Assembly: GCA_950295325.1 (NCBI GenBank)
Contig: OX485807.1
Location: 49,962,796-50,026,795, forward strand
From: Polytrichum commune
Lineage: Eukaryota; Streptophyta; Polytrichopsida; Polytrichales; Polytrichaceae
Direction: 5' to 3'
DNA: 64,000 nt
The translations under genes and the position numbers were made by a program. The notes beneath the pieces were generated by a model. It did no database searches and was not told the origin of the DNA. It saw only the letters and a program-made list of their open reading frames with translations. Shown here one piece after another: positions 47,706 through 57,760 of this stretch (the first letter of the stretch is position 1; each line of letters opens with the position of its first letter).

Positions 47706-49503
47706 CATTCAAGACCCCATCTACCTTAAACTCCCCATAATGGACACTTCTCACTAAATAGGCCTTCCACTTGTTACATGTTCACATTCCAAGAGTTCAT
47801 GTAGTGACTACAAAGATGTTTTGATATCAATGCCATTTCAAAATCATAATAATAAATTAAGGAACTAATGTGCACATAATGAAGAACATGTTTACAAATC
47901 CTCAAATTTACTTGATATTTTCATGACCTTAATGTAACATATACAAGGGTCTTTTACAGAACGGGTTAAATGCCGAGTTGATGATGTGAACTTGACTTTT
48001 CTCCAACAATTCTCTACTCGGGCTAATACATTGTTTTCTTGGTCTTAAGAATACCATCATATTCATATGTATATGTGTAGTATAGTATTTTACATTTACA
48101 AATACATATAGATGTATGTATAAATATATAAATATTCATTTATTTTGTATCCTACTCTACACTATACATTTGACCCACACTATTCACCAACACCCCATAT
48201 TGATACTCTTCGATCGTGAGGTGGCAACCAAAAGGTGGCTTGGGACACTTGGTGCTAATTGAGAATTCATGAATGCAAATTGCCGTAGGACCATGGTGCA
48301 CATTGAAGTTACCAAACTCGAACCAATCCTATAAACATAGTTCACGCTAGTTAACCCTATCATAGTTACACTAACTCTTTGTCGAGAGAACATGTCATTT
48401 TGTGTTTGCATATATACGAGGGGTTAAGCCACAAGATGGAAAGTCAAATTGGCCCCACCTTGACCTCTTTGTTCCCTCCTCACCGGACCCCTTCTTTTGT
48501 GGGACACTTTTTTAATTTCCTCTTGTCCCCTCCTTGTCCCCCATCATTTGGCTTATTGTTTAATTAGGGTTTCACCGAGGTTTATGAGGTAGATGTCTAG
48601 TCAACTACTATGGATGGTTAACATGTCCTTCAAGAAGTAGCTCGAGAGACCTTGTCTCCTTAACCGTGGTATTCCTAAAAAAAGTTAACCCCTACTATTG
48701 AGGGCCACTACAATCTTGTCACATTACAATACTTATGGTTAATGTAACTTTTTTTGATCCATGCCATTTTTGATGCCCAGGTATCATCTGCTCAAAACCA
48801 AGAATATGAAACCAACAATCCTACCAGGACATTAATTGCAGTGGGTTGACATAATATAATATACTATCTATCCATTATTATTATTTATTATTTATTATTT
48901 ATTATTTTAGTAATTAATATTTAATTTCATGTTAATATTTATTATTTTACAAGCCACCCTAATTTTCAACCCACCTATAAAATACAATAAACCACGGTAC
49001 TTTCTACCCACATTAACTCTCAGCCCACAATATTGGATGTAAAGGTGCAGCTCCAATTTGGTGCGGCATGAGGCCAATTCCCTAGCTAAACATTCACTTC
49101 ACACTTTTGGTTGAATGTCAAATAATAAGCTAGATTAACCCTTATTGTTTAACCCCTCGTATGCAAATACAAACAACGTGAACTTTAAGCATATATGGTG
49201 ATATGATTGGGTTAACTAACCATAATATGTAGTATTGTGAGGGTTTGGCAACCCTTATGTGCGGCATGGCCCTTACTTATAAACGCACAATGAATGCCCT
49301 CAAAGTGGAGCTCACTAATGGATCATTTGCCCGGCTTTTAATTAGTTGAATGTTAGTAAATTAGGAAATTATTATACCATAATCAATAATGTAAGTTCCT
49401 AATCATGTAGGCCTCATGGTCTACTATCATAGCATTTGCGTGCAAGTAATAGTTGTTGTACGGGGCTCCGGGATGTGGCTAGGGGATGCTAGAATCTTTA
49501 CAA
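47615..49503. other. Intergenic, no gene recognised
   Basis: Contains a TA microsatellite (47681-47705) and TTATTATTTA repeats near 48875-48905. No supported gene. Confidence 0.45.
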
Positions 49504-49730
49504 CTACACTAAATATGATATTTAGTGTGACTTACTATTCATAGTTACATGTTCCTATATCTTTCTATTATTAATGTATATATTTTTAAACCAAGTAAAG
49601 ATGTTACTGCTCCATAGTGTCCAAACAACCAATTCGACCATGGTTGGTAAAAAATTAAGATGCACAACAGACAATTATAGCATTGCGTAATTATAAATAG
49701 TAAGTCACACTAAATATCATATTTAGTGTA
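49504..49730. mobile_element. MITE-B copy (best preserved)
   Basis: A 227-bp element with inverted repeats of about 45 bp. Left CTACACTAAATATGATATTT then AGTGTGACTTACTAT; right end inverted TACACTAAATATGATATTTA then GTGTGACTTACTAT. The first 24 bases of each repeat are themselves nearly palindromic. No coding capacity. Confidence 0.85.
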
Positions 49731-50462
49731 CTCCTTTTCAATTTTAAGTTAAGGTCCCCCCCTCTTACCCCGTTTCTCATTTGAAAAGAGAACAAATACT
49801 ATCCTCCAAGAAATGTTTTCATGATGCAAGAGCTACAACTTAGATTGGTTGAAGGTGAAACTCATCACAACATTATTAAGCAGTGTACTTTCGTTCATGT
49901 GGAGCCCAAGATTATAACCATGGGATGTCGTAGCTAAAAAACATTCAGATTGAATTTGCACTCGTTGCAGCATCTATGGTTATGTTCTTGGGGGCCCACA
50001 TGAACGCACACACATTGCTTAATAATGTCATGATATATCTGCCTCACTAAAAATGAGTTATTGGAGGTTGTCTTGAACCTCAAAAAGCCTAGCTACACCT
50101 TTTTTACACATGTTATTATGGTCCATTATAAATTTTGACATGCCACCATAATTTCAGTCAATGTAATTTATCTTAGCTCACGTCATTTTTGAGCCCTCAG
50201 TATGATGTGTTCAAAAGTAGAATATGGATTACTATTTTTTTACATGAACATGAAATATTGTGGGTTGAAAATTATAACATCAATATTACACCATGAACAT
50301 TAATATTTTGTCATCATTTAATCATTTCATATTTAAATATCAATAGTCCATCGATTCTTAAGCCACCCTAGTTTACAACCCACACATAAAATACAGTGGG
50401 CCACAACCCACGGTATTCTCTACCCGCTAACTTTCAAACCACGGTTCTAACTGTTAACAATG

Positions 50463-50674
50463 TATATCGTTTAGGGTTTTTAGTATCACTTACTTTGAAT
50501 ACTTATGCAGAGCTATAACTATGAACTGAGAATGTAATATTTTACCAAGTAGAAAAGTTGGTTATTGTTATATAATGTCAAAACAACCTAATTGACTTTT
50601 GTGGGTAAAAATGAACCCTATAGCAATGAATAATTCCATATAGTAAGTAGAACTAAATACCATAAACGGTGTAG
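50463..50674. mobile_element. MITE-B copy (diverged)
   Basis: A 212-bp element: left TATATCGTTTAGGGTTTTTA then GTATCACTTACT; right inverted CTACACCGTTTATGGTATTT then AGTTCTACTTACTAT. The internal TATTTTACCAAGTAGAAAAG is shared with the copy at 30566. Confidence 0.7.
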
Positions 50675-52044
50675 TTGACATACGCCACATCACTTGTCAT
50701 AATAAAGCCCATGACAATGCATGAGGACTACATCGGGGAACTAATTTGTTCCACTCTCTAAACGGGAGTTAAATGGGTGAATCGGCGGAGTTTGATAGCT
50801 CATTGTAAACCCCATGAGAAGAGCTACAATATAGGCTCTTCAATTCCCTTTGTTTGACTAGAGTAAGAATCAAATAAGATGTGAGCATCGTAAACTTTAA
50901 ATTTCAAAACTCATTGTTGATGGAGAAATTTAACATTCAAAGAAAGTACTTAATTGAACTAACTAGAGAATTATACGATTTTTGTTTGTTTGTTGATACA
51001 CTATGATTTTTCTAAGTACATGAGGTCATGAGGAGTTTGCCTCCACTTCAACACTCGTGTGGGACCCATCTATTATTCCGTTTCTTAAACGGAACATGAA
51101 GATGTCTAAGTGCATGTTAATTGTTTTATATACCTAGTTCAAGGTCCGATTACGGAAATATCATTAGTCTTAGAAATACATGTGAGTCTAAAGATAGGTT
51201 GTCGTATATTGTTGGGAGGGGGGGGGGGGAAAGAAAAAGAAAAGAAAAGAACTTTTATCATAACAAAGGGTCTCCTGAAATCACATGAAAAAAAATTTTA
51301 CTAAATTTTACTAAAAATTTTCCTAAATATTTCATAATATTTTCATTTATGAGAAATTTACTTTGTAGCTCTACCAAATATATACCTTGTAGAGCACACA
51401 TGGTAGCTAAAGACATACAGAGAGCGACCCCCTAAGAGTCCTATACTAACTGGTAAGAAGTCAATCTTGATCAACCCCTGAGGTCGAGCTAGTCATACAT
51501 TGTCCCACTAGTCGCATTGGAAACAAATGACAACGTGTAGGAAAAGTTCAAGAAACTCATTGTGTCCAATCGACCTCATGGAATTGGTTGGATCCATTGG
51601 AAGGATCTTACTCAAAATCATAAATATAAAAGATTCATCTTCATTCACTTCAAAGGAATAAGAATCGAACAAGTTGTGAACACCGCATTCCTCTAGTGCT
51701 TAGAACCCCAAATGGTATTGGCCAAAAGCTACTCTTTCATTAGTCGAATGGACTCACACAAATCTTGTATAGGTTTTCGTCTACATATTGTAATCTTAAA
51801 ACTACACATTCCTATTGGTGTTTAGCTTCTCAAATACAATATGAATATGTTAAGGGTCACGTACATACCACATAGTTAAAGTCTTAGACCTAGTAGAGGT
51901 TCCAATACTAATCGATTGGAGCCTAGCTAGTCGAATAATGTGCCACTTGTCATATCCGAAGGCCATGATGATGTGCTAGGACTTTGAGTTAAGTACTCAT
52001 TAAGGTATGCATGTGTTATTCGGTTACTTTTTGTAATTGGGCCC
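50675..52044. other. Intergenic, no gene recognised
   Basis: Holds a G run of 12 at 51218-51229 with an adjoining GAAAA tract. No family recognised. Confidence 0.4.
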
Positions 52045-52200
52045 TTATATTTAATTGGTGCATGGTTCGGTGATGATCGAAGAACAAACACCACGAGGAT
52101 GCATGTTTAAAAGAGATTGAACTACACCTTTAGATTTCATTAACTACTCCACACTTAAAAGTGGACACGATTAGGAGGACCTATGTATATAATTAAGAAA
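52045..52200 (+). repeat. R1 dispersed repeat copy (diverged, partial)
   Basis: GGTGCATGGTTCGGTGATGA, AGAACAAACACCACGAGGAT, GCATGTTTAAAAGAGATTGA, GTGGACACGATTAGGAGGAC and CTATGTATAT follow family order. Confidence 0.5.
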
Positions 52201-53675
52201 TCAACAAACATGCACTTCCAATAACCATAACTAAACTAGAAGAAGTCTAACTGTTATCCAAGTTTTTGTTGATGCTTCATTGTATATTTGCTAATGCAAC
52301 ACAAGTTTCATTGTGTAAATCTAATTGGTAGAAGTTGGAGAATATGATAAACGAAGATAACATGGTACACCAACGTACTTTGTGCGGAATTTGATGACCC
52401 TCAATTGAAGGTATTTGAGAGAAGCTATAACTTAGACACTTTGAATCCACATTTGATTACAAACATCACAATACATTTGTAATATTGAGAACTCATTAGA
52501 CATCGCCCACATGATTTATTAGTTGCATTTGATTATTTCGACGCGTGCCTTTGTCCAACATTCATAACATTATTTTAGTTGCTATCAGTTGTATTATGTT
52601 AATAATGTTTAGTGATAGTGCTTCATCCGAGTTTATCGAGCTGAATCTCAGATAACAGTGCTAGTAAGAGAACAACCATGGTATAGTTCCCAAATGGTAT
52701 ATGACTTATTCCCAACCCCACCCACACTCCATACTCAACTAGATAATTTTATGTTATGGCATTTTTCTAAGACAAAATAATTTAAGAAGGAAGCTCCATG
52801 TCCACCCCAAGACTCTTATTGGGGTCATCTACACTAGAATGTGTTATCAATGGGGACCACATTCACTCAAAGAATGAGCAACATTTTACTACTTTCATTA
52901 CACATAAACATTTCATTCGCAAGTGATTATTCCTTAAAGATTCCATGTAGGCCACTCCAAAAAAAATTACTTTCAAAATTAAAGTGGAACTACAAAGTTT
53001 TGAAACAACACGATATAAGATGGTCCGTGGAATTGGAGTTTTGGAGGAGAAAATTTTCTGTATTCAATGTGGTCTAGAATTGTTTCCACCCACACTATTT
53101 TAGTATCACCAATTGCACAAATTAGTGTGTTAGTTTAGACATGAAATTATCAAGGGTTGCAAACATGAAAGGCCTCATCACCGCAACATTGAATTTGGAA
53201 GTGCACACAATATTGGTTGTACTTATGCACATGTCAAGTGCACAAAAACGGTATTATTAAGGAGAGTGGATACAAAATACACATAGCTATAGGTATTGAT
53301 TTTCGTCATTTGGTAGATATACCAAGTTATTTCTAATGCAATAAGAGTTGTAAACTTACTCTAAAGGTTATGGCATCATATTTTTTGGGTATATGTATGT
53401 TGGGCATTTCATGAATTTCCATTTATACTCCAGCTTCTGTAAATACTTGAGACTATTTCTTACCAATCACTTAGTATGTATTTCCTATTTTGTATGGTCT
53501 AAGAGTTTGTATATGCATGTGTTTATTTAATGGATACACAAGCAAGTCCATTTCTTTCTCCAATGAGTGTGCACCCCCAAAATCATAAAATGAATGATTT
53601 TCTTGAGTGAGGGTGCCACATGTCACATAGTAGTTGGTTGGAACATGTGCAAAAGATTGACACAACATGAACATA
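52201..53675. other. Intergenic, no gene recognised
   Basis: Short frames only, none with family resemblance; no shared repeat was noticed. Confidence 0.35.
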
Positions 53676-54178
53676 TAGTAATCTCCCAGATAAGTACGCA
53701 CATGTTCAAGTACGCATCCTGGTTAAGTGCGTAATTTTTTTCAAAAAAAATCAGGGTTCATATTTTGTTGTATGAACATGTCATGCAAAATCTTTATTGT
53801 GAATGCATTAATTTTTTAGGCTTGACATTCAATGTCAGTTTGTTAATGTTTTGCTAAAGCATCTCAAACAATCGTCATAATTCATCATATTTGTCCAGCT
53901 TCCGTTTGAACACCCAAGCGAAGCAATTGGTCGTCGATATCGAGGGCAATGTTGTGTAGAGCTTCAAAGCCTTTGAAGTCGGTGGCACTTTCAAATTCAA
54001 CAAATGTCTCGATAAGCTGGATTTTGGTCAAGCGGGTTGCCTCAAGTTTTATCCGTTTCCCATTGCGATTCATCGAATCAAAGGGTCTAGAAAGCGATAT
54101 GAGTAAAGTACTCACCTACCAACTAAGTGCACACCAACCGCTCCAGTTCAAAGTGCGTACTTAAGCGGGAGATCACTG
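53676..54178 (-). mobile_element. pogo/Tigger-like element, internally deleted
   Basis: A 503-bp element with TA on both sides (53674-53675, 54179-54180). The right end inverted reads CAGTGATCTCCCGCTTAAGT then ACGCAC; the left reads TAGTAATCTCCCAGATAAGT then ACGCAC. CAGT ends and TA duplication fit pogo-like Tc1/mariner. A 76-codon minus-strand frame (54115-53885; ATRLTKIQLIETFVEFESAT near its middle) occupies most of the interior and may be the tail of the lost transposase or its upstream region; I cannot assign it to a domain. Confidence 0.65.
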
Positions 54179-54241
54179 TATATTGGCAAGCAAAATGCCT
54201 CAAGGTAGTCGTGCCCTAAACCCAACATAACAAGGAACCAG

Positions 54242-54540
54242 GGTACCTATATTTGAGTGGTATGTGGTCAGTGTGGATGTAAGAACTGACACCTAAAAAC
54301 CATATAATTCAAAGAGATTGGACCATGTACTCAAAACATGCTGACCATTCGAAGTTCAATAATCAACGTAACGGAAGGGACCTATACGACCATTCAATGA
54401 ACTCTAGAGCCTCAATGTTGAGAATGAATAAGACATTCACATGAGCTCCCAAAACCGTGACGTAAAGGTTTACGGGCACGATTTAAAATTGCAAAATCAT
54501 CTCATAATAACCGAATGGGTTTCATGTCCTACGAAGAAGT
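54242..54540 (+). repeat. R1 dispersed repeat copy
   Basis: TACCTATATTTGAGTGGTAT, AAGAACTGACACCTAAAAAC, AAAGAGATTGGACCATGTAC, GAAGTTCAATAATCAACGTA, AAGGGACCTATACGACCATT and ATAAGACATTCACATGAGCT occur in order; the G tract is only GGG. Confidence 0.68.
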
Positions 54541-55578
54541 CGGTGCCGGAAATAAAGTGTCCAAATAACACGCGTCCACTTTGTTTGGGTAAGTGGACCT
54601 AGTAGAGGGGTTCAACACTAATTACGAATTTGGCTCCCCTATAAACTCACAACCAATAACGAAGCCGGTAGGAGCCGTTAGTAAGCTAGCTACTTAATAA
54701 GTTCCGCCCGCCCGCCCGGGAATTATGGAACTAAAGTGATGGATTGGGAATGATTGCAAGGCGGAGTAATGAAGTGCGGGAGGTACATAAACACATCATA
54801 ATTGATGCCAAGGTGGCCCTTTATGGGTGAAGTAGTACCCACCCGAAAATTATCGGTGTCCATGTCAATAATCTTTGACCGCCAAATTTACTCTCCCAAG
54901 ATTGGAAATGTAACTACACGATCTCGGTGGGAATCATTGGCATCAAGTGTTCTCGATATTAACCAATTTTATAGAGATTTTCTCTTTGCTTTTAAAAAGT
55001 ACTTGCAATACCCTATAAACCACTCGCAAAACCACAAACTTAGGGTGCTTGTAAAGGGTTCATACGCGTGCTTCCTCACCCACTAGAAGTGAGGTAAGTG
55101 CCCATCCTTTTGTTCGTGACATGTTCTTTACAACTTTCCATGTGATAGGCCTTGAGAAGTAGGGAAATTTACTACATCTTTTTTTATATTGTATTTATTA
55201 TGGGTTGTATCAACTTCGCAACATGAATTAGTGCAACTAGCACATGTGCCATGTGTCTCGATTCCCTTCGAATTTGTTAACTTGCTTTTGGGATGACTTT
55301 CATATCCCTATTTCTATCAAGTCACACTAAATAACACTTTTTTTTTAAATCTCCCTAGTCATATCTACTCCACTTGGGATTTCAAATCTAACATACTAGA
55401 AATTGAATTATTTAAGTAGGAAAATATGTTTCTTCACATTGTTTGTGCACAATCTAAATTGAAGGTCTTAATGTAGTCATTGTGGGTTGTGTTTATTTCA
55501 CATTGAGAATTGGTGTGAGTGTGTCTACATTTATTTTCCAACTTTCTAGGGCTTTCTAATCCACACTTGATGATAAAG
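54541..55578. other. Intergenic, no gene recognised
   Basis: Contains a CCCG repeat (54704-54720) and an open frame of 94 codons (54802-55086) without resemblance to known proteins. Confidence 0.4.
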
Positions 55579-55932
55579 CTACACTAAATATGATGTTTAG
55601 TGTTTGATATACTAAATACGAATGCATACATTAAATGTCAATAACCCTATGAAAGTAAGTAACATTAAATGTAAACTCAAGCACTAAATATCAACTATGA
55701 TAATATGTGGAAGTTAAATGTTTGATTTAGTGTTAGTAAGGATATGGAAAGAAAAAAAACAATAAAAAGGGAATAAAAAGGGAATAAAGAAGAAGAAAAA
55801 AGGGCAACAACAACAAGAGAATTCCAGCATATCTTCAAACACTAATTGTCAAGGAATTGAAAATTAGGGTTGAACAGGGTAGGGTGGTAACAACAAATAA
55901 TCTAATCAAACACTAAACATCATATTTAGTGC
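55579..55932. mobile_element. TIR element with MITE-A/B type ends
   Basis: A 354-bp element: left CTACACTAAATATGATGTTT then AGTGTTT; right AAACACTAAACATCATATTT then AGTGCA, an inverted match over about 27 bp. Its interior differs from MITE-A and MITE-B and holds several stray TTAAATGT/CTAAATAT motifs. Confidence 0.7.
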
Positions 55933-56184
55933 AATGTGTCCCATGCACTATGACTCCTATTGATATTGTTGACATTACCTTAGAATTGTGTTAAGGCAAC
56001 TTCACCATAGACAAGTGAGGAATGTCTACATAGTATAACCTCACATTCTACAAAACATTTCTAAGCTCCTTACAAGGCCACCCCTAGATGAGGAATCAAA
56101 AGCCTCTGCATTAACATAAAGGGAGGGTTCACATGCATCAACACTATAATTAACTAACTCGAGTCTACACAAACCTTGAGAATG

Positions 56185-56547
56185 CTACACTAAATATGTT
56201 ATTTAGTGCCACCAATTCTAATCGCCTTGCTCAATACTAATTGCAAACCGCGGTGTAGTGTCACTAACACTAAATGTTAATCCAACATTATTTGCCATTC
56301 CTTGTAAATTTTTTGGGGGATTATAGCTTTACAGTGTTGCAATTACTGTCACTTACCAAGTACATTTTCATCCAAATATCAATCATCCATGACAATATAT
56401 CATCACAAGTTGTTGACAAGGGAAGGTAGGGTTTTTGGCCAATGGATGAACTCATCCATCATCCATGACAATATTTGTTCACTTATTCATAAGAAAGTGT
56501 CATGCGGAAAGTTACCATAGTGACATAAAATACCATATTTAGTGTAG
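56185..56547. mobile_element. MITE-A copy 3 (complete)
   Basis: A 363-bp element with ends CTACACTAAATATGTTATTT then AGTGCCAC, and GTGACATAAAATACCATATT then TAGTGTAG. The internal sequence matches copies at 30726 and 46875. Confidence 0.8.
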
Positions 56548-56670
56548 TTTACGTAGGCTGCATGTTTACACAAGAGGGTTTACACATATCCAAGTGTTTC
56601 CAATGTTGTGTAGTATTGTAGAGGAAACATAATTCTCATCATCCATATTGAAATTCATGAAGGTTTAATT

Positions 56671-57019
56671 CTCGGGGGGAGGGTTAGTCATTGGTTGGAG
56701 TAGCAATATACATGCGAACAAATGATAGGGTATTTTAAACACATGGGGGCTAAAAATTATAAATGGACATAAGAGTAATATAGGGTATCAAAAATGGCAC
56801 TGGACATCTTTAAAGTACTATAGGGTATGGAATAATAAGTAATTTGGAATTATAAGTAATGCAAGACATTTTTCTATTAACCCAAAGTAGAAAATCACAT
56901 AATGATAGCATGTGAAAAAAAATAAGAGAATTGAAAGTAATACCCCCCTATAAAATAGTGGTTGTTCGCACCTATATCCTTAACTTTTTAACACACTGCC
57001 CCCCCCCCCCCCCCCCGAG
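56671..57019. mobile_element. CTCGGGG MITE, copy 2
   Basis: A 349-bp element clearly homologous along its length to 35822-36156, with the same ends CTCGGGG and CCCCGAG and an exact 8-bp duplication GTTTAATT (56663-56670 and 57020-57027). The C run at the right end is 18 long here (56999-57016) against 14 in copy 1. Confidence 0.9.
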
Positions 57020-57189
57020 GTTTAATTTTGACCTCAAGTTGTGTTTTATACTATCAAGGGTCTTACTCTTGAATGAATATGAAATATCTTGTTTTGGTAT
57101 TTGGTCATTTGAGTGTCAAAGATGAGTCATACGGTATTCTATGAGGTCTCAAACAATGTGGTAATAATGACCCAAGGTCCTAACATTTC

Positions 57190-57760
57190 TAGGGTGATCA
57201 TTTTTAACCCCCAGAAGCCTGGGGGATTTAGCTTGAATGAAAGATGTACTATAAAGTATGAACTAGAACTTTATTTTGTGTTGGCATACAAGAGAATTTT
57301 TAGGGAGTTTGTTTTTGAATTACATTCATGCATTTGGAATATGAAAGTTTATGCTTGGTCTCCACCAAATCAGTTTATAAACTTTTTTTTAAGAAAACAA
57401 CAAAAATTTCAAAATGTATCAAAATCACTTGATCCTTGATAGGATGGGCTAAAAGTTTGAGCTGCATAATTTGGTGGGAAAAAAACAAAAAAATATTAAT
57501 GTCAATAACACTGTTACTTTTCCAATATAGGTAATTTTGTTACAAAGGAAAAAAAATGAAGGGTTCCAATCACTTCAAGGTTCATATCTTAGAAACAATT
57601 GTATAAAAGTTTGATTCGTCTGTTCTAGAGGGTGCATAACTTTATTATGTCAAGGTGCAACAAAAGAAAAAACAAGAAAAGAGAAAAAATTGCCTTGATA
57701 GATACATCTTTGAAAAACGCTCACAATCACTTTTGGCTTCTTGGGCGTTTAAGGGTTAGG
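57190..57760. repeat. R2 dispersed repeat copy B (empty site for the Harbinger insertion)
   Basis: Uninterrupted relative of 19625-20014 plus 23567-23730. The point where the Harbinger element sits in copy A corresponds to a single TTA at 57589-57591 in TTCATATCTTAGAAACAATT. Copies have diverged, so this is a paralogous, not allelic, empty site. Confidence 0.8.
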
